Source of the DNA: Gymnorhina tibicen
Taxonomy: Eukaryota > Chordata > Aves > Passeriformes > Artamidae
Assembly: GCA_013399875.1 (NCBI GenBank)
Contig: VXAZ01002119.1
Span: 930,001 to 994,000 of the forward strand
Direction: 5' to 3'
Length of the DNA: 64,000 bases
Shown: positions 14,186 to 25,762 of the stretch, one piece after another
Position numbering within the stretch: the stretch's first letter is position 1
Layout of the letters: every line of letters starts with the position of its first letter
Made by a program: the position numbers and the translations under genes
Notes under the pieces: generated by a model
What the model saw: the letters and a program-made list of their open reading frames with translations, nothing else
Databases searched by the model: none
Told to the model about the DNA's origin: nothing

Positions 14186-17100
14186 GATTTTCGACTAAAA
14201 TACTTTGGGATGTATGACTGGTTTTGTGCAATTATAAGAGAGGAGCTATTTCTAGTGTCAAGAGTATAAAGCCTCTAAGTATGTATCTGAGGAGAAGGGT
14301 AAACGTTCTTAGTCCTGAATAGATATACCTTCTGGGATAAAGACTGTTGCTTACTTTACCTGAAATAAGCAGTATTCAGAGCCCATTCTAAGGATCAAAG
14401 ATTAATTTTTTCTTTTTTTCTTTTTAATTCCATACAGAGACCGTTGATAGCTCATGCCAGAAAACCTAGTTAATGTATATTTAACATGGTCTACAACACG
14501 TCACTCAATACATGGTAAGCAACGGGCAGTACCCACTGGAACTGTGTGCTCTGCTTTCATGTTATCATTCTACTTGTCCTACAGGAGGACATGGGTGCTT
14601 AACTTTAATCTCTTTTCCTTGGAAATTATAACCTTGGCCAAGATTTAGGGATTTTAGTTAAAATCCATGTAATATGAGTTATATTTTATAGCCCTAATGA
14701 ATATTAATGTCCACTCCCCTCTACCCCCTGCCCCTCCCTGGATTCATTTAGAAGGAAAAACTATGTACCATTATGTTTAAAGTGAACCTGTTCTCTGTGG
14801 CATAGGCAGGACCTGAACATATAATCTAAATATGTGTTTCACTAGCGAGACTTTCCTCTGTTTAGGCTATGAAGTTTTTCCTACCATGTTCTTGGCATGA
14901 AAGAGATAAATGATAGGGGAATTAGAACCTTCAACACTCTTATCTTACCAATTAAAATCCTAAGAGAAAGATCCTGAGGGTCTCACTGTTATGCTCACTG
15001 GAGAAAACCCAATTCTTTATTTTAATGTGATTTATCAGAACTTGCTGCTAATGATAGCTCAAATCTTTCCCTTCGTTTTTCCTTGGGTTTGCTCTTGAAT
15101 TGTAGTAATTACACATATGACTGTTTCACCATATAAGCAAATAAAAATTGAACTCTTTGTGGCGATGTCTGTACCACTATTAGTTGGACTCAACTGCTGT
15201 GGGTGATTAAACTCATATTAAAGAAAGCAACTGGACAACAAAAGAACTACAATATTGCTGTTGCATATTGTTTAGGATACAGCCTTTGAGATTAGTGGCT
15301 ATTTTGTCCCATTCTTCACGTTAAGATGCAAATCACCATTTGTGCAGTAGAAAATCCTGATTGCAAGTAAACATTAGATGTTTAACATTGTGACTAATCT
15401 ATATTATGCTCATATTGTGAGCATATCAGCATTGCTGTGCTGTAGTCAGTTGCCAGACCTTGTTTAAGAAAGAAAATGTGGTTGTGAGATTGCTGGGATA
15501 ACTTAGCCAGGTGTCAATGCACTGGCTTTTCAGTAGGGTAAAGTGCATGTATTAAACCTGTTTCACTTAGACTGATGATAAAGAGGCTAAATATCTGCAG
15601 AGGTTTCTCAGAAGTGATTTGTTTAATCTTTAAAAAGGATGCTATAACATTAATGTTATTATATCAGAGTGCATGGTATCTCAAAACCCAAGACATTCTG
15701 GAATACTGCAAATAATTCTGCCCAAGATGTTTTATCTTACCTGGGAGTTCTTATGGTATATTCAGCTTTGGGTTAGATGGGTTTTTTTTCCTTAGTAGGT
15801 GGGTTTTGAAAGATTTTTGAAACAGGGAAGCCCACTATTTCACTAGTTTCTCAACCTGCATTTACAAAGTAAAGGAACAGAGAGAAGAGTTATATGTATT
15901 TGAATAGAAGAGCAAAAACACACAATGCTTTGCAAGCTACTTTGTTATCATCATTTACTGGTTGTTTTGGTGAGTAGTAATTCAGGTGAGACTGAAGAGT
16001 AGTCAGGACCTTGAAGAACATTTCCTGTGCAGTATTTAGCCGAATTTTGGTTGGTATGTAGATAAGTGCAGTGTTGACACAGAATTAGAACTTGTGGGAC
16101 AAGAAGCCTTGCTGGTGAGAGCTATCATTACAAGGCATTGCTCATTCTCTATAACAGATGGACTGAACTGTTGGATGCACCTTAGACATCTCTTTTAAAT
16201 TCCACAGTCTCTGTATCTCTGAGTTGAGGTAGATAAATGGGATAGGGGCACTGCAACATTTAGCTGAGTATTTGTACAAGTTATAATATAAAATCATTAA
16301 TGTATAGAGTTTTATAAATATGTTTATGCAAATTCTAGCTTCTCTTCTAGCTTCCTTTATCTTCTTTTGCGGTACTGATCAGTACAGTCTCTGGTAATCG
16401 CTAACAATTAACACACCTTCCACCTCCTTCACTTTCATCTGGGCACAGTGCCAGGCATAATTTTAAAATATAAAAGTTTCTCCCATTTTGCTAGTTCACG
16501 CCAAGGTGTTACTGACCTCTTCCTTTCTTTTGATAGTCATAGCATTACTTCTCCAACTTCTATGTGCTAAATGGCTTTTTCTCAACTAAAATATAAAGAG
16601 CACATCTATACTAAGTAGCCTGCTGATGAGAAAATTGGATATCTTCAATGTTGTTAATCAGTAAATTACCTTCAAGCACTCATTTTAGTGCTGCAGATTC
16701 ACTCTTACCTGAGATTCCCTTGCCCCAGATCGGATTCAGCACTGGCAAAAGATGAAGTAGTGTCCTTGTGCTGCTTCTGCATACTCAGCTCTAACTTGGA
16801 CTGGGTCCTTAGGAGATCTGATGCATCTAGTTGGCATACCAAACTGGTCAGGCCCTGATAAAAGTACTGCATTACTGATAAAGCACAGTGTTTAGTCTGA
16901 ATGAAGTTACATCACTTCAAAAATACTGTGCCTTTTTTTTTGCAGGGATAAAGATGCCATGTGTGGCCTCAATGTAAAATATATAAATGTTTATGGATTG
17001 TGCTGATCTATTTTGGATTCAAATGGATACAATGAAAATTCTGCAAAAACTGTGAACAGGTGTTCAAAGGGTAGTTTGATTTGCTGCTATTCATGATTAT

Positions 17101-19264
17101 CCTTTTTATAGTACCTAGTATCAAAGAAAAGGCAACTTGCTTCTGTATCTCTGCCTCTAAATTTGCAGAAATAACTGTAATTTGCATGCACTTTTTAAAA
17201 GATTGTTTTATCTCTGAAAGGGTTTTAATCATATTTTTCTGTATTAGAGATTAAGTAATTTTTTATAAGGGTTTTTATCCTGGCACCAATGAGGTGTTTC
17301 TTGCATGTTAGATATTATGATTTTTGAGAAACAGGCTGATTCATTTGATAATTCTTCTTTCCTTGCTACAACAGAATCTTATGCCTCATTAGTTTATGAG
17401 TTTCACTGGTTTGTGATCTTTACCAGTAACACCAAAATGAGAATGTTCTTGTCACTTTTGGACAGACTGTAAGGTATATAGGGAGAAAGATGTGGAAATG
17501 ACAGGATGTAGGGAAAACAGGCCTGCAGCAGGACTTCTGGAACAGATAACTATTGATTCCATGCTGTTTCATAAGAAAAGGTAAATGTCACAGAACTGTG
17601 AGAAGAGACAGTTTCCACAAAAATCCCTAAGATATTTGAAATCATAATCACTTTTCAGGTGAAATCCTTGGCTCCAGTGAAGCCAATAATAAACTTCCCA
17701 CTGAAGGTCATTTCTCATCCTTTGCTTCTTTTTGAGCTCAGCTTACTTCCTTGGGCATTATATGTCTTCCTCCCATCTTTTATCTCAGGACATGTTAACA
17801 GTGAAACAGAAATAGTGTATATAGTTTTAAACAGTAAGCATCAGCAGAACTCCTATTTCCCCAGTTTTAATTGTTTTATTGAGTGAATTTATTGTGTTCT
17901 GATCTTGCTTGTTTTGTCTGCATCTATACTCAACATATGCCATCTGATTTTAAACAAAAGACAACTCCATCTGAGATGGAAGCGCTAGTTACTTATTTGG
18001 CTTTGAATAAAGAAATATGAGGAGGTTGGTTGTTTGGAAAACTTTCATTTGGGAACGTTATAAACTTTTAGACTACCCAACTAAAAGACAGAAACACCAC
18101 CCACCACAAAATATTCAGTATTTAAGAGTATTATGAATGCTCACATTAGTAAGTGTCAGAAAACCAAATGTTTTCACTGATTAAATCCATCTTTCCTCAT
18201 CTTTGTTTTGCACTTGTCTTCTTCTGTGCAGCAGCACTTTGCATATCTATTCATAATTAAGTACATGATGTTCACTTTTGCAAAATGATGTGGGGATGAG
18301 TATTTGCTTCCTTCTAACACCCTTAACTGGACTTTGTGTCTTTCACATGCCAAGGGAATCCACCTTCCTTCAGGTGTGACTGTGTTGTGTGTTGCCTTTT
18401 CCACAGGCCTTTCTGATGTCTTTACCTAGAACATCCTGTGAAGAGGCAGCCACTTACACTCATGTCATGCTACTCCACTTAGAGAGTTTTCCCTCTGTGC
18501 TTTATCATGTTCTCTGCCAAGCTGTTCTTTTGATGTGTAACTTGTACTCACTCAAGAGAAAAGTAGGAAGCCCCCAGCTGCTACTAGTTTCATCATTTAC
18601 TGTGAACCAGTACTGGAAAAATGATCCCTGATTGCTACAAGAGTACTATAAATATTTGTACAGCATCCTTATGTAGGTCATTTTGGGAGCTCATCTGCAT
18701 ACAGCTGTGTCTGAAGCAAAGTACTAATGGAGCTAAAGAAGGAGCCTAATGGAGCTAAAGAAAGAGTACCAAATGCTGTCACATCCTTATTGCTAAAACA
18801 AATTATATTTGTGAAGATCTAGTTGCTTAACAAACACATCTGAATACGCAAAACGCAGCCACAGTTTAGTAAGATCTCTAGGAAGGATTTGATAAAAACT
18901 TGGCTCTGATCAATGAGGCAGGAAAACTAGTGGCAAAGACCATGGCATTTAGTGGCTCTTTGCCATGGCTTTTATGGATTAGGTTTGTCCTCTAGTCTTC
19001 CGGGTCTCTAAGTGAAAGCATGAGCTTTAGTAGAGTAAGACAGAGAGCACTTAAACCAGTTGGATATGCAGAAGCTTATGGCACTAAATGGGATAGATCA
19101 AAGGGTGCTGAGGCAGTTGATGCTACTGCAAAGTCAGTCATCTTCAGCAAGTCACTGGGAAAGGTCTCTAATGACCAGGAAAAAAAGCAAGCACTGTACC
19201 CATTGTCAAAAAGGAGATGGGAGCAAAGGCATAGAATAAACCCTCAGGAAATCTCAACTTGGAG
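14186..19264. other. AT-rich intergenic DNA upstream of PCLO
   Basis: About 5 kb without a supportable gene. Open frames are short (80 codons or less) with no recognisable domain. A 22-bp direct repeat occurs at 18,725-18,767. The last few hundred bases (19,020-19,264) may already be diverged CR1 ORF2 sequence, but the resemblance is only convincing to the right of about 19,265. Confidence 0.5.
18725..18767. repeat. 22-bp direct tandem repeat, two copies
   Basis: Two adjacent copies of a 22-bp unit beginning TAATGGAGCTAAAGAA, at 18,725-18,746 and 18,747-18,767. The second copy differs by a G/A change and a shortened end. It is a local duplication with no evident function. Confidence 0.85.
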
Positions 19265-19755
19265 AACAGTAAATACACTGAAGAGCAGGGCCACTGACAG
19301 GTGGGAGGATGGTCTAGCACGAAAGTCTTGAAGTTGAAGAACGGCAAGTGCAGAGTCCTATATCTGGGAAGGAGTAACTCCATGCATCAGGACAGGTTGT
19401 CCCAAAAGCAGCTTTGCAGCAAACATCAGGTGAATTGCATTTCAGCAGTATGTGGTTGTGATGAAGAATGCTAGAGGCAGACTGACCTCTGCTACCTCAA
19501 GTGTGGCCAGAAGGTTGGAGAAGGTGATTCTTCTCAACATATTCAGCTGTGGTGAAACTGCATTAGGAGTACAGTGTCCAGTTTGGGGCTCACCAGTCCT
19601 GGAATGACACTGACGTGGTGGAGTCAGTTATCATGATGGTGGTCCAGTCCTGAAACACAGACCCAGAGAAGCTGTAAAATCTCCATCCATAGGGACAGTC
19701 AAAACTCTCCTGTTCAGGGCATAGAGCAACCTGACGTCATTGACTCGACTCTGAA
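19265..19755 (+). repeat. CR1 relic directly upstream of the PCLO promoter
   Basis: CR1 ORF2 C-terminal and 3' phrases appear in order: GGCAAGTGCAGAGTCCTATA, TCTGGGAAGGAGTAACTCCA, GCATTAGGAGTACAGTGTCC, AGTTTGGGGCTCACCAGT, and a degenerate 3' end with AGAGCAACCTGA. The orientation is +. Coding frames are broken throughout. The right edge is indistinct and runs into the G-rich start of the PCLO CpG island, so retroelement-derived DNA appears to reach to within about 270 bp of the PCLO start codon. Confidence 0.75.
19732..19739. promoter_or_regulatory. Perfect cAMP response element palindrome
   Basis: The eight bases TGACGTCA form the full palindromic CRE bound by CREB/ATF dimers. The site lies about 290 bp 5' of the PCLO start codon, within a plausible proximal promoter. 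It sits in what looks like the mutated 3' tail of the adjacent CR1 relic. Binding and function are inferred from the motif only. Confidence 0.5.
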
Positions 19756-20620
19756 GGGGTTGCTTGGCGGGGGGGGTGTCCTCCAGGCGTGTCTTTCAGT
19801 CCCTCTTACTTCTTGCTTAGGGCGAGCGAGGCTCCTTCAAGCTTTAACTGCTCGTGAGCACGTCCTTGTACACAGAGAGGAGGAGAACGGGAGGCAGTAC
19901 CCTCGGGGGTGGCAGCGAGTCCCCGTTCGGTCCCTGAAGATGCGGCGGGTGCGCGGGGCGGGGGCGGCGGTGTNCCCCCAGCCCGGTCTGCGCCCGACGG
20001 GAGAGGCGGCGAGCCGCGGCGGCCATGGGCAACGAGGCGAGCCTGGAAGGAGGCGAAGGGATGGGCGCCTTCCCCGAAGGGGCGGCGGCAGCCGGGGATG
20101 GCGGCGGCCCCGCGGCCCCCTTGCAGAGCCTGGTCCCGGCCGGGGTGGAGGCGGACCTGAGCCAGCTGAGCGAGGAGGAGAGGAGGCAGATCGCCGCTGT
20201 CATGTCAAGGGCGCAGGGGCTGCCCAGAGGGAACCTCGCCGGCGCGGAGCCGCCTCCCATGCAAAGGCATGCACGGAAAATCTCCCTTCTCCCGCTCCTC
20301 CCTTCCCCCTTCTCCGTCTCCTCGCGGTGGGGCGGGGGGCGAGTCGTAATACGATCTGGGCCCGCTGCACCCGGAGCCGGTGTTCCATTTTGCTGGCAGA
20401 GGGAGGGAAGGGGTGGCTGCACGGGTGCGGGCACCAGGACGGAGCCTGCACCGTCTGGCTTTCCCCACTACAGTGGTCTCGGATAATAACGGCGGTCCCC
20501 GGTTCCGTGGGCTGCGCCCTCCTTTTCTCCCTTGCACTGATCTGGAGCACGGGCAGTTTCTGTATCGGGGCGGGGAGAGATGTGCAGACACCGTTCTGGT
20601 TTTCTGCGTGCGGGTGTGTG
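19745..20620 (+). promoter_or_regulatory. PCLO: CpG-rich promoter and exon 1 region of PCLO
   Basis: The base composition changes abruptly from AT-rich flanks to GC-rich sequence with many CpG dinucleotides, densest at about 19,905-20,260. No TATA box or CCAAT box is evident in the few hundred bases before the start codon. A double GC box (GGGGCGGGGGCGG, 19,955-19,967) is a good Sp1/KLF-type site. A TATA-less CpG-island promoter would suit a large neuronal scaffold gene. The transcription start cannot be placed from sequence alone. One base (19,974) is undetermined. An upstream ATG at 19,940-19,942 lies out of frame with the PCLO start. Confidence 0.75.
20025..20266 (+). CDS. PCLO: PCLO (Piccolo) exon 1, coding part, residues 1-81 (last codon split)
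   Basis: This is the N-terminus of Piccolo, a giant cytomatrix protein that organises the presynaptic active zone with Bassoon, RIM, Munc13 and ELKS/CAST. The start at 20,025 is chosen because GCGGCCATGG is a near-ideal Kozak context and the encoded MGNEASLEGG matches the known Piccolo/Bassoon-type N-terminus. Gly2 with Ser6 also fits an N-myristoylation motif; Bassoon is reported to be modified this way, and for Piccolo it is inference. A Gly/Ala/Pro-rich low-complexity stretch follows. Residues 41-67 then form a conserved acidic/basic block containing LSQLSEEERRQIAAVM. Homology to other Piccolos places the end after AAAG, where the next bases are GC, not GT. The coding sequence ends in phase 2 and joins exon 2 through a split Arg codon. 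A phase-compatible GT at 20,327 would add 20 residues that I do not recognise from other Piccolos. Confidence 0.93.
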
Positions 20621-23600
20621 GTTTACGGGACTGGATACCCCACAGCTCTGGTAGTAGCCAGGGAAGCTCTCCCCGGGGCGGATGGGTTCTGCAAGCGTCT
20701 GGAGAGAGAATCTTGTTGAATCTTCCAAAGCATTTGGGCATAATACATTTCCTGGCCGTTACTCTGCCAGGTATGAACCTCTACAACTATCATTTGGCTT
20801 CATTAAATAGTCATGGATTGAGGAGGTCTGTTTCAGTCTATTTTTTCACCCTTGTTTTTCTTCTCGGTATTTTTTTCTTTTTTTCCTTTTTCAGTTGGAA
20901 CGGGAGAGGCCAAATTATAGATTAAATTGATTGTCACGGTATTCAGTGTTCTGGGTAGTCACGGCTTTACCTCACTGTGCCTCTGCGAAGGCTGGGATAA
21001 TTTCCTTCCCCGTTCTTTCCCTGCCCCTCAGCGAATTCACAGCCCGACGTGCAACAAGCCCGCTCCCCGCCCGGCTCCTCGGGGCTGCCACTGTCTGTGG
21101 TCCTGAGCCACCGGCCCTGCCTGGCGCCGTGTCGCTGTCCGCGGTCCTGAACCCCCTCCCACCCCGGGCCGCCATCCAAGGCCGGCGCCTCTGTTGCTCT
21201 TCGACTTCGGAGCTGGGTGTGTTGTTTGCCTTGAAGGAGGAAGCAGAAAGAAACCTCCTCGACTAACTGTTTCACGGTGCATTGACCTCACCCCACATAA
21301 ATGCATATTTAGTTTATATAATATCAGGTTTATATAAGTGAATTCTACAAGACAGACAAGGAGGCTGGGACTACATTAGTTCCTGGGCAAATTACTGGAG
21401 TCACTGAGATTATACCTGAGATGATGGTCTTCATTTTTTAAAACTGGAAGTCAAATCTTCCTATTTTATGTCTTGCTGAATTATTGATCAGGCATTAGCA
21501 CTGTGTGTAAAATAAAATTTTCCGTTCAATTCAGGTCTCTGCACAGGTTCTCTAGATGTTAACGAGGAAAAGAAATATTCTTTAGTTCCATGAAACTAAG
21601 CACAAAATTTCCTTTTATATAACAGTCTATGAACAAAGACACAAGTACTTTGAAACTTACTTTTTACTGCATCATTAGCGTGAAAAAATAAAGAGAAATG
21701 TTCTTGGAAGTCTTTAGAATAGACTGAACTCATTGCAATGTGAATATCGCTGCATTTACAAATGGCTACTTTCCTACAAACATATTTATATCAGAAGCTA
21801 CTTTGATCTTGTTAGCATACCATATTTCCACCCTCTATTTAAAGTAAAGGCACTCTAAATTTGTGAATTGCAGCCTTTTACCTTACGTCAGAATGTCAAC
21901 TTTGCCTATTATAGCAGTTCCCATCGTAGTATCTTCCTGCCTGTCCCACTGTAATGAAGTTACTACTTGTCTTGTCTCTTGGTTTGTGGCTTTATTTGCT
22001 CGTCTTGCTGTTTGCTTTCTTTGCTGTTGAGATCTACCAAGAATGTTAGGGGTAATTATCAAGAACCTGATCCAAATAAAACCCTTGGAGTAAGACTCTT
22101 CTGAGGATTAAGGATCACCCTCTTCCAGACTAAAACTGGAACTAGTTTTTTTTTCCCTTTTTTTTCCAGTTCAAATGCTAAGCAACAGAGTGTGATCAAA
22201 AGAAGAATTCTGGCTTTCAGTTCATATAGCTTTGGATTTTGGCAGTGTCTTTATTGAAGTGTCTATTAGTTTTTAACATGTTAACTGGATTTTTCCTTTG
22301 TGATTTCCATTATAATATTAGAATCTAATAATTATTTCCTATTCTAAATGCTCTCATTCCTGCACCCAAAGTAACCCTAAAGTGTACAAATTCCTCATGA
22401 TTGATGGTATCCTGAGGTAACAATTCTTGCAAATACAGACTTTTTAATAGTAAGTAATATATGTGCCAGGTAACATACTCGCACCTTTACCACCTTAAAA
22501 TGGATGCTTTACATTCTAGAACTTCTGTAGGCTTTGAGCTTTTAAGTCTTGTCAATTTTAATATAAGCATTTAGATATAGAGCACCTAAAGTAAAGTAAG
22601 TCAAATGTACCTACTAATTTTTTTTTAAATTTTTTTTTTTAATGAACGTTTCATTTTTGAGGTTCTAGTGAGACGTTTAGCATCTGTGGAAATCTTTCGA
22701 TCCTGTTTCAATTACCTGTCTTCAGAAAATTCATGGTTGGGAAATTTATCTGGAACAAACACAGTCAATTTGTAAGCAAGTTCCATTTGTTCTAGCTTCA
22801 TCAAATGATTCTGTAACTGTGCCAGTGTTCACTTCCTGAGGAATTATTCTGTATCTGAAAGGATTAGATGACCAGCTGAATATATGACCATCTAATACAG
22901 ATGCTTGGTGGTTTATTCTTGGGGGTTTTTTTTCCCAGTTCAATAAGTTGGTCACAATAGATACGAAAAACATTTTTTGCTGCATTTTGATAAGAAAGCT
23001 TAAGAAATCTTGATGAGTGTCACACTTCTGAAGTATATTTATGATGTATTTTCTAGAAGAAATATATATTTTTAGTATCATCATTCTATTGACAAGAAAA
23101 AAAATTAACCGCTGGGGTATGTGTAAGTTCATACCTAACTTGTCTGTAGATATGAAAAGATCTAACTATCTTTGAGTTGCATTGTTACTGCATTTGTCTT
23201 TGAAGCTATTTATACTGATGAATGGGGAAAAGGCATGCCTTCTTAATAGGTGTTTGTAGTTATGGAATTGAAGAACTAGACTATTGGTCTTATTGTTAAA
23301 TCTCTGCTTACTCCAAAATAAGCCTTGATTTGGCTGTAATATGTAAATGAATAGAGATGAGTTCCATGAATCAGGACCAAAGTGAGGGGAAACATAGCAG
23401 CGTAACGAAAAGCATTCTGTGAGGGAGAACTAAATTATTTTGTATGTTGGGTCTGGTTTGAACGCTTTAAAACAATTGTGAGCTTTCCATGATTCAAAAG
23501 GTTTGAAAGTTAGAACATTCTTGTCAAATAAATACAAGATTTAGTTTGAGGATTCTGATTCTCCAGTTCAACTGAAATTTTTCAATGTCAGTCTGTAGTT

Positions 23601-25762
23601 GGTTGTAAAATGATTTTAGAAAAGAAGACTTCAACTCTCAGGTACCTCAAACTAAATGGACCAAGTCTTGGCTTTTCACAGAAGTAACCTTTCTCAAGAA
23701 GCTTGTCTTTTCAAGGCTTTTTTTTCCACTTGTTAACCACGCTCTGTCTCCATTGCTCCCCCAACACACACCTCTTTCTATTCTACCTTCACACTGTAAG
23801 GTTTGGTCATGGTACCTTATTTCTGGACCTGAATTTCAATAGTACTGTTTTTCCCCCCCCCGCCCACCCCCTTTTCACTCTTATCATTGTTGAATGAAGC
23901 CTTCCAAGAGTTTGAACATTTACAAACTTGAATGCTGGAAGTGTACCAAGCTGCTGCTAACAGACCAATTGAAATATTTTCATATGGTAAGCGGTGCCTC
24001 CTCACATAAACCTTGAGCGCTTATCTAAATAGCAAGAAACAACTGCAGGTAGACCTACCTAGTTGCTAATGAGAGTATAAAATTTCTCTTTTAACAAGCA
24101 AAAATGCCAAATATTTGGAAGAATTAGATTATCATTGGGCTTTTCTAAACTATCCTCTTTATGAAATAATCAATGTTCACTGACGCCAGTGGAAAAACAC
24201 CTACTCACTTCAGTGGGTTGCACATTAAGGTTGTAAACTTCCAAGTATTGCAGTCAATATGTACATAAGAATGGGAAGGGATAAATGGAGTTGTGGAAGG
24301 CTGGAAATAGTTTGTCCTTAAAAAGTATTATTTGCAGAAATTTTTAATTAACAGAAAAAGTCAGATACAAGATTACAAGAAATCCCGTGTTGTGAGAATT
24401 ACATGCACAGAAATCTCTACCACTTAGCTTTGTCCTTTTTTCTTGCCATTGCTAGCCATGTAATGGGAACGAAATATTAATCAGAAATACTGGTAAACTC
24501 ATGGTGACATTAACAATGTAAAATACAGTTTTTAATGTAGCTACTGTAGATGGTTCTGCAGACTTCTGACAAAACTCTTAAAATTGTGCATTTATTCATT
24601 TATTTGTCAAGGAATGCAGTTAAATGTAATAAGTGATTGTTTATGTTGCTCATGAATACCCAAGAAGAAATGTCATGTCTGGAAAACTAAGATCAAAGTT
24701 GACTGGTTCTCTCAAAGTCAAAAATGAAAATTTTATATTTGCAAAATTTCTGTGACACTGAAGAGAACACCATATCTTCCAGCAGAAGCTCAGTGATAGC
24801 ACTGAATAGAATGTTTTATTACATCCCTGAGCATTAGCAGTGAATATTATTTCCCCAGCTTCAGCCAAGTATAGCAACAAGTAAAATACTCTGCCACATA
24901 TGAAGCCATGGTCTTGATTTTGGTTCCTATGTTCTTAGTTTCATTTTCTCCTGTACGAACATATAGGAAAATATTGTTGCAAGGATTTTTCCCAATTCTC
25001 TAATGTAATAAATTTTTTTTTAACACTGGGCAGTGTGAATTGTTGGGATGAGGCTGAGAAGGAGCATGGTAGCTATTTGCAAAGAAGAAAAAAAAAAGGT
25101 TCAAGGCTAACTGTGACCTGACATCTGTTTTATCTGATGGAAAACTCTTCTGATTTGTGAGTGGATGGGTGTCAAAATAAACGCTTTACAAAGAAGCATA
25201 TACTCCTTAACATATACAAATTTTAGGAGTTTAAATCCCTGCTGCATACTGAATTGTAAATATATCCAAATTTTGTACAAGTAGCCAGAACACAAGTACA
25301 TAAGCATTTTGCACTCTGCACTGATTTTTTTTGTATGACTGTACTTTGATCTGCTAATTTTGACACTTCTGTTTCTTTTAGTCTTCTGCCTCCCCGTTTT
25401 TGTATCCCAAGGAGTAGGGGGGAGAGTTAATAATTTGGATACAGGTATAATAGGAAGTTCTAGCTTTGAATTCTTCAGAATTCTGAAAGAAAAGGTATCT
25501 GGTTAAATGTTGTTGTATTAGATTATTTTCTAAAGAGTAAAACAATCTATGACTGAAAACTTGTATAAGCCTTTAAAGAGCAGTGATTATTTAAATATCT
25601 TTTAGATGTGCCTTGTTATAAACCTTGGTCTTGAAAACTCTTAAGCACTAAGAAACTTCACAGCACTACCAGTGCACTTCCAGGGTTACTGACACATCTT
25701 CTTTTATCTCATTTTTCTAGTATTATGCATTATTTTAATTTTATTACATTTTCTCTCTGCAG
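20267..25762 (+). other. PCLO: PCLO intron 1 (about 5.5 kb)
   Basis: The apparent donor is AAAG|GCATGC and the acceptor is TTCTCTCTGCAG|ACAT, giving a GC-AG intron. The first 350 bases are still CpG-rich. A second GC-rich pocket lies at about 20,985-21,230. The remainder is AT-rich with no supportable gene. A C-rich run occurs at about 23,854-23,875. Open frames of up to about 320 codons across 19,760-20,925 on both strands are products of the GC-rich composition and are not conserved proteins. Confidence 0.8.
20985..21230. promoter_or_regulatory. Second CpG-rich pocket inside PCLO intron 1
   Basis: About 250 bp of GC- and CpG-rich sequence separated from the exon 1 island by about 350 bp of AT-richer DNA. 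It contains GCCGCCATCC (about 21,168-21,177), which resembles a YY1 site, and several short GC boxes or C-rich runs. It could be the shore of the main CpG island, an intronic regulatory element or an alternative promoter. No alternative coding first exon is convincing. Confidence 0.4.

Noticed and set aside
1..19000. Hidden exons of a second gene upstream of PCLO
   Set aside because: No pair of splice-flanked frames with conserved-looking protein was found on either strand.
19020..19331. 103-codon frame upstream of the promoter as a host gene
   Set aside because: Its right half overlaps CR1 ORF2-derived sequence, and the left half has no recognisable domain.
19760..20925. Several long overlapping open frames on both strands (up to about 320 codons) around exon 1
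   Set aside because: They are Pro/Arg/Gly-rich frames forced by GC-rich DNA lacking stops. They have no conserved motif, and the longest begins at a non-ATG codon and spans the undetermined base. Only the frame starting at 20,025 encodes recognisable Piccolo.
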